Shown: positions 36,689-45,720 of the stretch, one piece after another | Position numbering within the stretch: position 1 is the first letter of the stretch | How the letters are laid out: each line of letters starts with the position of its first letter | Source of the DNA: Psychrosphaera haliotis | Lineage (GTDB): Bacteria; Pseudomonadota; Gammaproteobacteria; Enterobacterales; Alteromonadaceae | Direction of reading: 5' to 3' | Assembly (NCBI RefSeq): GCF_009728465.1 | Contig: NZ_WOCD01000003.1 | Span: forward strand, 1,116,001 to 1,180,000 | Length of the DNA stretch: 64,000 nt | The notes under the pieces: generated by a model | The model's database searches: none | What the model was told of the DNA's origin: nothing | The model's input: only the letters and a program-made list of their open reading frames with translations | Program-made: the position numbers and the translations under genes

Positions 36689-37900
36689 ATGACATATAAA
36701 AAATTGACTCTATTTTCCATTGGCTTAGTGCTGCTTTATTTAGTTTTGGTAAAAAGTCACAGCCAAGAGAAAAACTTCAATGTTATAAATTTGCATAAGG
36801 TTGGAGTTACAGATGTAGCCGGCTCTGTTTATACATCGGGAAATATCACTTTTACTGACAAGGCGACGTTGACTTCCGAAATAGTTGCTAAAGTAAAGAG
36901 CATTTATGTAGAAGAAGGTGACACTGTAAAACAAGGACAACCTTTAATTCAGTTATACGCTGATGATATTAAAAAAGAAATCGAACAGCAGGAAGTAGTT
37001 GTTGCCAATAGAGAAATACAATCTAGAAAAAGTCTAGCTTTATTAAATAACTCAAAAAACAATTGGACACGAGTAAACTCATTGCACAATAAAAAGTTAA
37101 GCAATGACTATGATCTAGACGAAGCAGCATTGGATCTAGAGCTAAGAAAAATTGAATATGAAGAGTCAAAAAATTATTTGTCTCAAGCGTACGTCGCTCT
37201 ATCTATTGTGAAAGAAAAAGCTTCAAAAGCGCTAATTGAATCACCTATTAATGGAGTCGTTTTTTCTTTGTTGATTAAAGAAGGTGAAGTCGCAATAGGC
37301 AGTGCTATGAGTATTGCAGGTTCAGAGTTAATTGTTATAGCTGATCCAAAGTCTTTTATTGTAGAAGCTCAAGTACCTGAATATGACATTGCAAGAGTAC
37401 AAATTAATCAACCAACTAAGGTTTATTTAACTAGCGAGCCCAACACTCCTTTGAAAGGAAAAGTTATTAAGATAGGAACTAAGTTTTTGTCAACATCACA
37501 AAGTAAAGGAAACGAACTTCCCATAAATATCGCATTAGATACTTCTTCACTAAAGTTAATCGATGGTATGACATGTGAAGTAGAACTGTTAGAAAGTAGT
37601 AAATCAAATACTATCACAGTTCCAATATCTGCAATTCAGTATGAAGAAGAAAAAGCGAGTTTTGATAAAGGCTATATTTCAGGCAGTATCAAGAAATACT
37701 TTGTATATAAAATTGTAAATAATATTGCTATTAAATCTTACGTACAAATCGGTATCTCAGATATTGAACGACAAGAAATAATAGAGGGGGTCGAGTTAAA
37801 CGATATTATAATATCTGGACCATCTAGTCTTTTAGCAAATATCAAAGAAGGCATTGAGGTAACGGAAAATAATTGGATTATCAATGTACAAGATATATAG
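36689..37900 (+). CDS. MacA-like periplasmic adaptor
   Basis: 403 residues. One N-terminal membrane anchor (about 7-21), then lipoyl half SEIVAKVKSIYVEEGDTVKQ, a coiled coil (about 95-165), the second half ESPINGVVFSLLIKEGEVA, and beta-barrel and membrane-proximal domains to the end. This is the MacA/RND-adaptor layout. It should connect the MacB-like permease to TolC. The end overlaps the permease start by 17 bases. Confidence 0.88.
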   Translation: MTYKKLTLFSIGLVLLYLVLVKSHSQEKNFNVINLHKVGVTDVAGSVYTSGNITFTDKATLTSEIVAKVKSIYVEEGDTVKQGQPLIQLYADDIKKEIEQQEVVVANREIQSRKSLALLNNSKNNWTRVNSLHNKKLSNDYDLDEAALDLELRKIEYEESKNYLSQAYVALSIVKEKASKALIESPINGVVFSLLIKEGEVAIGSAMSIAGSELIVIADPKSFIVEAQVPEYDIARVQINQPTKVYLTSEPNTPLKGKVIKIGTKFLSTSQSKGNELPINIALDTSSLKLIDGMTCEVELLESSKSNTITVPISAIQYEEEKASFDKGYISGSIKKYFVYKIVNNIAIKSYVQIGISDIERQEIIEGVELNDIIISGPSSLLANIKEGIEVTENNWIINVQDI

Positions 37901-39119
37901 GTTGTTAATTATACTAAAGTCATCATTGGATGAGCTTAGAAGAAATAAACTTAGAACAGTATTAACTTCTTTTGGCATTACTATAGCGATAGCAGGTGTA
38001 ACTGCAATTGCAGGAATTATGGCCGGAGTAGAACAAGATTTGACAAGAGATTTCCAAGAGCTTGGCTCAGAAACAATAATAGTCAAACCTAACATTTACC
38101 TATGGTATCAAACCAATAATTTATCTACTATGTCACTCAAAGAGCAGTTAGCTCTTCAAAGTCACGTCAGGGGAATTTCAAAAGTTGCAAGCTTTTCTCC
38201 ATTTTCCTTCCAAGGTGACGGCATTTCTGGGACACAATTTTCTTTAGGAGACAAGAAAGCTAATGGTACAGTTTTAGCAATTTCTGAGTCATTAGCAAAT
38301 GTTGTGAATAGATACCCGTTAAAAGGCCGTTTTTTTAAATTTAGTGACTCTGAATCTAGGCGTAGAGTATGTTTGGTAAACATTGGTTTAGCTAATCAAC
38401 TTGATATCTCCGACATATCACAAACTAAATATTTACAACTAGGTAATATAAAGTGCCGCGTTATAGGTATTATGCCTGGTTCAAATAAAGATATTCTAGG
38501 CACAAGTGCCGACGTCTATTTGCCACTTGGTACAGCGGCACAATTAAATCTGAATGCTATTTCTTTAAGGTTTGCCTTTAAAGTTCTTGAAGACGCTAAT
38601 GCTCAGGGCATTTTAAAAAATGTTTCAAATATACTGCGAGCTTCACAAAAAACACCAAGATCTTCACCTAATAATTTTATTATTCAAGATGCTAATGAGA
38701 TAAAGTCATTGTCTAAAGAAGTTTACAGGAAAATCGCAGGAGTCCTATTTTTAGTTGTAAGCATTGCGCTGATTGTCGGTGGCATAGGCATCATGAATGT
38801 AATGTTGGCTTCTGTTAATGAAAGGACTAGGGAGATTGGCCTTCTAAGAGCAATTGGTGCATCGCAAGAGTATATTAAGGTAAAATTCTTAGTTGAGTCA
38901 TCATTACTAACTCTATTTGGTGGTGTATTAGGAATTGCTTTGGGGTACTTAACCAGTATTGTTTTATCATCCATTTTGGGAACCTCTGGTCAATATATTC
39001 CACTTTGGTCTATTTACGCTTGTATAAGTTTTTCAATATTAATAGGTTTAGTTTGTGGTCTAGGACCAGCTATGAAAGCAGCTAAACTTCCTCCAATAGA
39101 CGCCCTTCGAGCCTCGTAG
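37884..39119 (+). CDS. MacB-like ABC permease (FtsX family)
   Basis: 411 residues. N-terminal membrane helix inside RRNKLRTVLTSFGITIAIAG, a periplasmic domain (about 50-280) and three C-terminal helices with MNVMLASVNERTREIGLLRA, the FtsX signature. Unlike canonical MacB, the ATPase is a separate gene. MacB-type pumps act mechanically on substrates already in the periplasm, which fits Sec-exported peptides. Start ATG overlaps macA-like gene. Confidence 0.9.
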   Translation: MYKIYRLLIILKSSLDELRRNKLRTVLTSFGITIAIAGVTAIAGIMAGVEQDLTRDFQELGSETIIVKPNIYLWYQTNNLSTMSLKEQLALQSHVRGISKVASFSPFSFQGDGISGTQFSLGDKKANGTVLAISESLANVVNRYPLKGRFFKFSDSESRRRVCLVNIGLANQLDISDISQTKYLQLGNIKCRVIGIMPGSNKDILGTSADVYLPLGTAAQLNLNAISLRFAFKVLEDANAQGILKNVSNILRASQKTPRSSPNNFIIQDANEIKSLSKEVYRKIAGVLFLVVSIALIVGGIGIMNVMLASVNERTREIGLLRAIGASQEYIKVKFLVESSLLTLFGGVLGIALGYLTSIVLSSILGTSGQYIPLWSIYACISFSILIGLVCGLGPAMKAAKLPPIDALRAS

Positions 39120-39122
39120 CAA

Positions 39123-39794
39123 ATGATAGAATTAAAAGCCATCCAAAAAAAGTATATAAAAGGGAAACAAGTAATAGATGCCCTTAATAATATTAATCTT
39201 CGTATTTCTAAAGGACAACTTCTATCAATTACTGGTTCTTCGGGTTCAGGGAAGTCTACATTAATGAATATTCTTGGATGCATAGATAATCCGAGCAGTG
39301 GCACATATTATTTAAATGGTCTAAATATTTCTGAGTACAATGATAAAGAGTTGTCAAATTTACGTAGTCAAGAAATCGGGTTCGTTTTTCAAAACTTTAA
39401 CCTATTAGATCACTTAACAGCTGTTGAAAATGTTATGTTGCCACTAAATATCAAAGGAGTTTCATTTAAAAGCTCGTTTAACAAAGCTATGGAATTAATA
39501 GAACTTGTTGGCTTATTAGGTAGAGAACATCATACGCCTCTTGAACTGTCTGGGGGGCAGCAACAAAGGGTAGCTATTGCTCGTTCTTTAGCCAATAATC
39601 CAAATATTATTTTGGCCGATGAACCAACCGGCAATCTAGACTCAAAATCATCTTTAGCTATTCTAGATATTTTTTTAAAGCTTAACAAAATGGGCAAAAC
39701 TATAATTTTAATAACACACGAACCAGAGATAGCGAAGGCTTTTGATAGAAATATCGTACTATCTGATGGTTCTATGATTAATGAAGGGGAATAG
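39123..39794 (+). CDS. ABC ATPase of the MacB/LolD family
   Basis: 223 residues, complete nucleotide-binding protein: Walker A GSSGSGKST, Q-loop VFQNFNLLDHLTAVEN, signature LSGGQQQRVAIARSLAN, Walker B IILADEPTGNLDS, and a switch His in ITHEPE. Pairs with the permease three bases upstream to form a MacB-like pump split in two proteins. Confidence 0.92.
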   Translation: MIELKAIQKKYIKGKQVIDALNNINLRISKGQLLSITGSSGSGKSTLMNILGCIDNPSSGTYYLNGLNISEYNDKELSNLRSQEIGFVFQNFNLLDHLTAVENVMLPLNIKGVSFKSSFNKAMELIELVGLLGREHHTPLELSGGQQQRVAIARSLANNPNIILADEPTGNLDSKSSLAILDIFLKLNKMGKTIILITHEPEIAKAFDRNIVLSDGSMINEGE

Positions 39795-39800
39795 TTAACA

Positions 39801-40204
39801 ATGAATAATAATCTTAAGGTCGTTTTACTTTTTTAATTTTAACTCCAGGTTCCGTAATTTTATCAAAACATCTTTTCAATCCGAGTGATGTCACTTCAAG
39901 CACTGCTGATAAAGTAGTTAATGGTAATTATGACTCATTTGGAATTAATTCCGAAAACCCTATCAATATATACACTGTGGAGTGGTGTAAGGCTTGCTCT
40001 AGATTAAAAAAATACTTACGAGTCAAAGGTGTACCATTTAAAAATATGGATGTTGAAAAAAGTAGTGAAGCGTTGGCTCACTACAAAAAGTTGGAAGGTG
40101 ACCGTTACCCATTAATTCTTTTTAGTAATGTCAGAATAAATGGTTTTCACAAATTAGAATTAGATAACCAACTCCAAAAACTGCTTCAACAGCCAAAAAG
40201 TTAA
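39801..40204 (+). pseudogene. Exported glutaredoxin-like protein, one-base frameshift
   Basis: The C-terminal frame has a glutaredoxin-like fold: IYTVEWCKACSRLKKYL (Cys-x-x-Cys), GVPFKNMDVEKSSEA and YPLILFSNVRINGF. The N-terminal start at 39801 (MNNNLKVVLLF) hits a stop, but one more T in the T6 run at 39829-39834 opens the frame all the way, with a signal-anchor LLFLILTPGSVILS. Restored length is about 134 residues. A secreted thiol oxidoreductase fits the neighbouring four-cysteine peptides, whose disulfides it could make or shuffle (inference). Confidence 0.75.
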
Positions 40205-40421
40205 TACCCTATAACTGGGAAAGGTGGTGAATTAAACTAACTTTTGGTTAAACAAGAAGGTTGAATATATAGTTTTAAATGAGTAGTTAACATCAGGAGT
40301 ACAATAAGGACTGATGATGCTCCCCCAAAACTTATGAATCAACCAAATACTTAAAGTTTTTGGGGCTGCTTAATTTAATAGACTTTTATTCGAGACCAGC
40401 AGATCTACCCATTTAAATAAA

Positions 40422-40455
40422 AGCATTAAGATTAAACTCTTAGTGCTTTTTTTTA
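40422..40455 (+). terminator. Terminator before the zinc region
   Basis: Stem AGCATTAAGA/TCTTAGTGCT (one G-U) with loop TTAAAC, then a run of T. Ends the exporter operon. The rest of 40205-40490 holds no recognisable gene. Confidence 0.75.
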
Positions 40456-40490
40456 TCTTAAAAGTGCCTTTACCAGCTTGATGCTAAAAA

Positions 40491-40540
40491 TGATATGTTA
40501 TAACATCGCACAGCACATTTGTTACAATATATCATTTTTT
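40491..40540 (+). promoter_or_regulatory. Two Zur-box-like operators before the first receptor
   Basis: TGATATGTTATAACATCGCA (40491-40510) is centred on the perfect palindrome ATGTTATAACAT. A second copy, GTTACAATATATCAT (40520-40534), matches it in reverse orientation. This is the pattern of gammaproteobacterial Zur sites. The gene start is about 25 bases further on. Confidence 0.75.
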
Positions 40541-40562
40541 AATATATGGATTTAGAGGCATC

Positions 40563-42953
40563 ATGAAAAAATTATCAAAAGTTGTGAGTGCTCTGCTGGC
40601 ATTGGCTGCTAGCAGCCAAGCTTATGCAGAGCCTGTAGCAGGTATTATTACCAACAAAGACGGCACTGCAATACCTGGTGCTGTAGTAAAAGTAATGGGG
40701 ACATCGGCTTTTACAGTTACAAATGAAGAAGGCAAGTTTGTTTTAGACGTTAGCCCTGGTAGTTATGAATTACATGTTGTTGCAAAGCGTTATGTTCATG
40801 AAAATATTGAGGTGACTATTGAACCTAATAGCAATGAAAACGTGTTCGTTTCTCTCGACAAATCAGCTATCGAAATTATTGATATCACAGCGTCACCTCT
40901 ACACAGTTCAAATATCGAATCTGCATTGCCTATTACGGTATTGCACGGTGAAAGCCTTCGCATGCGACAAGAAAGCACCTTGGGTGACACGCTAAGCAAA
41001 GAGATTGGCGTTCATAGTAATTTCCACGGCAGCGTTGCAAGTACACCTATTATTAGAGGCTTAGATGGTCCTAGAGTATTAGTAACGCAAAACGGACTTG
41101 ATGCTGGCGACGCATCTCGAGTAGGGCCTGATCATGCAGTATCTACTGAAACATCAACAACGGAACGTATTGAAGTATTACGTGGCCCAGCTACTTTGTT
41201 TTACGGAAGTGGCGCTATTGGTGGTGTTGTGAACTTGGTTGATGAACGAGTTCCACGTTCTACTGAAACAAAAGGTGAATCGTTAACTGAATACAACAGT
41301 AATAATGAACAAGGTTTAGTTTCAGGATCTATTAATAGTGGCACTGGTAATGTAGCGGTGCATGCAGATGGCTTTTACCGTGAGAGCGAAAACTACCAAG
41401 CTCCTAAAAAAGACGGTGTCGACGAAATTGCAAACTCAGCAGCGGAGTCAACAGGCTTCACATTAGGCTCAAGCTACCTATTTGATAATGGTTTTGTGGG
41501 CTTTTCTTATCAGATGTTAGATCAAGAATACGGTATACCGGGCCACAGTCATGGTGATGAAGAAGTTGCTGTGCTAGCAGATCTAGAACAAAACCGCTGG
41601 CAGTTATTGAGTGAGTTTAATTTTGAAAATGAATTCATTAAAACCGTAAATTCCAAAGTTGCATATACAGACTATAACCACAGTGAACTAGAAGTTGGCG
41701 TAGTTGGTACCACTTTTGACAACGAAAGCCTTGAAGCAAGAATTGAAGTGTTGCACCAGGACTATTCTGATTGGCGCGGAGGCTTGAGTTTTCACTTTAA
41801 AGAAAGTGACTTTACCGCGGTTGGTGCAGAGGCCTTTACGCCTCCATCAGAAACAAGCTCAATCGCCCTAGCCTGGATTGAAGAACGTCATTTTGGTGAT
41901 GTACTTTTACAGTTAGGTGCGCGAGTAGAACGCACTGAAATTACTGCGTCAAAAGTTAGACTGCCTGAACTAGAACTAATTGAATCTCACGACGAGCATG
42001 ATGAGCACGAGGAACATGAGGAAGACTCGCACGATCATGATCATGACCACGCTCATGACGATCACGCAGAACAAACCATCACTAGAAACTTTGACGTAAA
42101 GCATACTTTTACACCTATAAGTCTGTCTGCTGGTGTTGTTTGGGATTTCACTGACGGCTATAACTTAGGTCTTTCTTTAGCGCATTCAAAACGTGCGCCA
42201 TCTGCCTCTGAATTGTTGTCATTTGGTCCTCATATTGGTACTGGTTCTTACGAAGTTGGCGCTTTATTCTCACTTCATGATGATGAAGAAGGACATGAAC
42301 CGCACTTTAGTTTGACTGAGCATGACATTGTTATGGAAACGTCGAATAACATCGACATTAGTCTTCGAAAGTTCAAAGGGGACTTTGGCTTAATCATAAA
42401 TGCTTTTTACAACCAAATAGACGATTACTACTACGAACAAGCTACTCACTTTTCAGCAGGTGACGGACATGATCATGGCGATGAGGAAGAAGAGGCACAT
42501 ACGCTTCCTTTATACGTTTTTACTGCACAAGATGTGACCTTACATGGTTTTGAAGCTCAAGTTGTTTGGCAAGTTACCAATGAGTTTTCATGGCGCATTC
42601 AGGGCGATGTTATTCGTGCCCGTTTAAAATCTGGAGGTGAGCTGCCTCGTACACCACCAGCAAGACTAACAAGTGAATTTAACTATCAAGGCGAACGCAT
42701 TTCCGCGGGCTTATTTGTGAGCAATTATTTTAAGCAAGACCACACAGCAGAGCTTGAAACATCAACGGATAGCTACGTAATGGTAGACGCCAACATTAAT
42801 TACCACTTCACCGTTGGCCAACAAGACTTGGCCCTGTACTTAAAGGGCAAGAACTTAACAAATGAATATGCACAAGTGCATACCTCATTCCTAAAAGACT
42901 TAACACCGTTAGCTGGCCGTTCGGTTGCTTTTGGTATTCGTGGATCATTTTAA
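40563..42953 (+). CDS. ZnuD-like TonB-dependent zinc receptor
   Basis: 796 residues. Signal peptide to about residue 22 (SSQAYA), a carboxypeptidase-like regulatory domain (GIITNKDGTAIPGAVVKV), a plug with PIIRGLDGPRVLVTQNGL and DASRVGPDHAVSTE, and a beta barrel ending in F. A His/Asp/Glu-rich loop at about 475-505 (HDHDHDHAHDDH) and a second, DGHDHGDEEEE, are the metal-collecting loops of ZnuD-type zinc receptors. Zur-like boxes precede it. It should take up zinc or a zinc complex through the outer membrane. Confidence 0.88.
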   Translation: MKKLSKVVSALLALAASSQAYAEPVAGIITNKDGTAIPGAVVKVMGTSAFTVTNEEGKFVLDVSPGSYELHVVAKRYVHENIEVTIEPNSNENVFVSLDKSAIEIIDITASPLHSSNIESALPITVLHGESLRMRQESTLGDTLSKEIGVHSNFHGSVASTPIIRGLDGPRVLVTQNGLDAGDASRVGPDHAVSTETSTTERIEVLRGPATLFYGSGAIGGVVNLVDERVPRSTETKGESLTEYNSNNEQGLVSGSINSGTGNVAVHADGFYRESENYQAPKKDGVDEIANSAAESTGFTLGSSYLFDNGFVGFSYQMLDQEYGIPGHSHGDEEVAVLADLEQNRWQLLSEFNFENEFIKTVNSKVAYTDYNHSELEVGVVGTTFDNESLEARIEVLHQDYSDWRGGLSFHFKESDFTAVGAEAFTPPSETSSIALAWIEERHFGDVLLQLGARVERTEITASKVRLPELELIESHDEHDEHEEHEEDSHDHDHDHAHDDHAEQTITRNFDVKHTFTPISLSAGVVWDFTDGYNLGLSLAHSKRAPSASELLSFGPHIGTGSYEVGALFSLHDDEEGHEPHFSLTEHDIVMETSNNIDISLRKFKGDFGLIINAFYNQIDDYYYEQATHFSAGDGHDHGDEEEEAHTLPLYVFTAQDVTLHGFEAQVVWQVTNEFSWRIQGDVIRARLKSGGELPRTPPARLTSEFNYQGERISAGLFVSNYFKQDHTAELETSTDSYVMVDANINYHFTVGQQDLALYLKGKNLTNEYAQVHTSFLKDLTPLAGRSVAFGIRGSF

Positions 42954-42965
42954 TTAAGGAAAATC

Positions 42966-44260
42966 ATGAAAACATTTCATTTAAAACCAATAATAATAGC
43001 GTGTGCTTTAGCCCTAACAGGTTGCGGCAATAGCGAAACAAATATAACTGAAATTGAGTCTACCGTTGATCCTGTAGAGAGCGAAGAAGGACACGATCAC
43101 GCAGGCGAAGTTGGTGAAGGTCGTTTAGCCATTGCCGACGCTGAGCAAGCGCTGATCCATATATTTAATTTAGAAGACAACAGCTTAGTTGAGTCTTTAG
43201 CAATTACTAACCCAGCTGATTATTTGTACGCGAGTCCAGAGGGACGTTATGCTGTTGCCGTACAACGCTCTTTTGACACGGTAGAGTTTATTGACGGTGG
43301 AGTATGGCAAGAGTTACATGACGATCATTATGACCAACATGTAGACGAGCCTGTGTTAACAAGCTTCACTTTAACTGACGTTAAGCCAACGCATTATGTT
43401 CCGCGCGGTGACAAGGTTGCCGTATTTTTGATGGCAATAAAGACACGGGTGACAATGCTGGAATTAGCTTATTAAGTGATGAAAGTATTGGCGAAGAAGC
43501 AGTTATTGCCGAGCATCACTTTGATACTTATATGCATGGCACCGCTGAGATTCGTGGTGACTTTGTTTTAACAACATTAAGAGACAGTGAAGCAGAAAGT
43601 AGTCTGCCTGACAAAGTGGCTGTACTTGAAGTCCACGGTGATCACTTCCACCAAGAGCAAGTGTTTGATACAACTTGTCCTGCCTTACATGGCAGTTTCC
43701 AAACGGAAGATTACATCGCCTTTGCCTGTGGTGACGGTGTACTAGCCATTAAACAAGAAAACAGTGTTTTCACCGCTCAAAAAATTGCTAACCCTGCAGA
43801 AATTGCTGATGGTTCACGCATAGGTACATTAAAAGGCAGCGAAGAAAGTAACGTTATGATTGGCAAAGCCGGTGCTGACTTCTTTCTTGTCGATTTAGTA
43901 AACCAGAATATCGCACCATTTGAATGGCAACAAGAAGCAGGTGCTGTGTCAATTACCTATGGCTTTGATGGTCATAGTGAACATTTACTAATACTTGATA
44001 ACGATGGACACTTGAACGTTTACTCTGCAGAATCAGATTGGCAGTTTGAAATGGCTATTGAAGTATTTGAGCCACTAGGCAACGACGCAAAACCAATGAT
44101 TATTGCATCTAAAGCTCACGAGGTTATTTATATAATAAATGGCCAAGAAGTGACAGCGGTTGATTTACATGATGGTGAAGTAACTGGACACTTTGATTTA
44201 GACTTTGTACCAGGCAACGCTGCATGGCTTGGAGTAGCGGAAGAAGAGCACGACCACTAA
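42966..44260 (+). pseudogene. AztD-like zinc-binding lipoprotein, one-base frameshift
   Basis: Lipobox LALTGC (Cys20) predicts an anchored lipoprotein. The N-terminal part (EGHDHAGEVGEGRLAIADAE, LYASPEGRYAVAVQ) and the C-terminal part (CPALHGSFQTEDYIAFACGDGVLAI) match AztD, a beta-propeller zinc chaperone. One missing T at 43425-43429 splits it; with it, the text reads AVFFDGNKDTGDNAGIS. Restored length is about 431 residues. It follows the ZnuD-like receptor by 12 bases. No aztABC genes are seen nearby, so it may serve another transporter. Confidence 0.8.
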
Positions 44261-44300
44261 AAGTGGTCTAAATTTCTTCTATTGAAGTTAAACAGAGCTA

Positions 44301-44340
44301 AACGCAAGTTAACCAATAACAAAATGGGCTAGCTTGCGTT
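44301..44340. terminator. Weak bidirectional hairpin between convergent genes
   Basis: Arms AACGCAAG/CTTGCGTT about 24 bases apart with partly paired interior. No clear T run, so weak. Confidence 0.3.
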
Positions 44341-44347
44341 ATCGTAA

Positions 44348-44767
44348 TTAGTTACAGCTTGAATCCGATTGATGACTCGTGCAATTGGTATGTAGTTGGC
44401 AACGTTTGAAGTTTCCTATATGAGCAAAAACAACCAAACTTGCACCTACCAAAGTTAATACCTTTTCTCCATACTCTCCAATCAAGTCATGGCCTAACAG
44501 TAGAGCCAGCACCATTAATACTAAGCCAGAACCACCCCACAGCAACAAACGATAACGTTGGTGCTTTTTACACCCAACGGTTAAGGCATAAATACTAATA
44601 GGGATCACGCCAACAATCATCCAAAAGTGAAATGCTTCATTTTGTAGCTGAAGCGCTGTTAAGCTTGGTAATAACACTAACAATATAGGCAACAATAAAC
44701 AGTGTACGGCACACAATATTGATAACCCAACTGAAAATTTATCTGCAAATTCTTGTACTGTTTTCAA
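44348..44767 (-). CDS. MerC-domain membrane protein
   Basis: 139 residues with four hydrophobic segments. The conserved pair C19-x3-C23 lies in ILCAVHCLLLPILL, and Cys-rich text (CQLHTNC, SSCN) ends the protein. This is the MerC fold, a family linked to metal-ion passage across the inner membrane. A Zur-like box upstream (44824-44842) suggests a zinc function rather than mercury (inference). It is divergent from the ABC operon. Confidence 0.8.
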   Translation of the reverse strand: MKTVQEFADKFSVGLSILCAVHCLLLPILLVLLPSLTALQLQNEAFHFWMIVGVIPISIYALTVGCKKHQRYRLLLWGGSGLVLMVLALLLGHDLIGEYGEKVLTLVGASLVVFAHIGNFKRCQLHTNCTSHQSDSSCN

Positions 44768-44823
44768 TTTTTTTACCTTAAATGAAGAATAATCTGTGTT
44801 TAATTTCTAAATCACCACGCCAG

Positions 44824-44842
44824 TTATGTTATAACATATCAT
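44824..44842 (-). promoter_or_regulatory. Zur-box-like operator of the MerC gene
   Basis: Centred on the palindrome ATGTTATAACAT at 44826-44837, identical to the box before the ZnuD-like receptor. Lies about 60 bases upstream of the minus-strand ATG. Confidence 0.7.
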
Positions 44843-44935
44843 TTACAATTTGAAGTAAGGATCTACTTATCGTACCTACTTCAGATAACCAAAGCCTAAA
44901 ACCATAAAAAGACTGAACAAATCTTGTTATCCAGA

Positions 44936-44952
44936 ATGTTACAATATATCAT
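44936..44952 (+). promoter_or_regulatory. Zur-box-like operator of the ABC-TonB operon
   Basis: ATGTTACAATATATCAT, the same variant as the second box at 40520. Ends 33 bases before the ABC ATPase start. Confidence 0.65.
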
Positions 44953-44985
44953 CGCATAAATTAATTTTAGAACGTTGTAAATCAT

Positions 44986-45720
44986 ATGAGTATTTCTTCT
45001 AGTAATCCGGTCATCAGCGCCGAATCATTATCTGTTGTACTAAACAACAAAAAAATTCTTACCGACCTGAACTTTAATGTTAAATCAGGTGAAGTGTTCG
45101 CCCTTTTAGGTGGTAACGGTGCCGGCAAGTCGACTACACTAAAAACCTTCCTTGGAATGATTACTCCAACTTCGGGTTCAGCAAAAATCCTTAACTTACC
45201 TGTTGATCAGCACGCAACAGAATTAAGACAAAAAATTGCTTACTTACCTGAATCGGTCATGTTATACGCACATCTAACGGCACGAGAAAATATCAAATAC
45301 TTTTTATCGTTAGCCGGGATCAATAAACGTGATGATGAAATTAACCATGCACTAGAAAAGGTGTCTTTGCAGCCAAAAGCATGGGATGAGCGTTTAAGCC
45401 AATATTCAAAAGGCATGCGCCAGAAAACAGCCATCGCCCTTTCAATTTTAAGACAAGCGCCGATCTTTTTCTTAGATGAACCAACGTCAGGCTTAGATCC
45501 GATCGCAATTGACGAGTTCAACCAATTAGTAAGCCAACTAGCGAGCTCCGGTGCAACCATTATGATGGTTACTCATGACGTATATGGCGCATGCCAAGTG
45601 GCTAATCACATTAGTCTGTTACGCGATGGTCAGTTGGTTGGTAATTTTAGTAGCCCAGAACAAGGTCACATCAATACGGAAGAAGTTCATGCTGCATTTG
45701 CTGCTAGGAGTCTTGCGTGA
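44986..45720 (+). CDS. ABC-2 type ATPase of the zinc-region operon
   Basis: 244 residues. Walker A GGNGAGKST, signature YSKGMRQKTAIAL, Walker B FFLDEPTSGLDP. The pattern is that of ABC-2/NatA-type exporters. Its stop overlaps the start of the first permease. With its two permeases it forms one transporter under a Zur-like box. Direction and substrate are not predicted by sequence. Confidence 0.9.
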   Translation: MSISSSNPVISAESLSVVLNNKKILTDLNFNVKSGEVFALLGGNGAGKSTTLKTFLGMITPTSGSAKILNLPVDQHATELRQKIAYLPESVMLYAHLTARENIKYFLSLAGINKRDDEINHALEKVSLQPKAWDERLSQYSKGMRQKTAIALSILRQAPIFFLDEPTSGLDPIAIDEFNQLVSQLASSGATIMMVTHDVYGACQVANHISLLRDGQLVGNFSSPEQGHINTEEVHAAFAARSLA

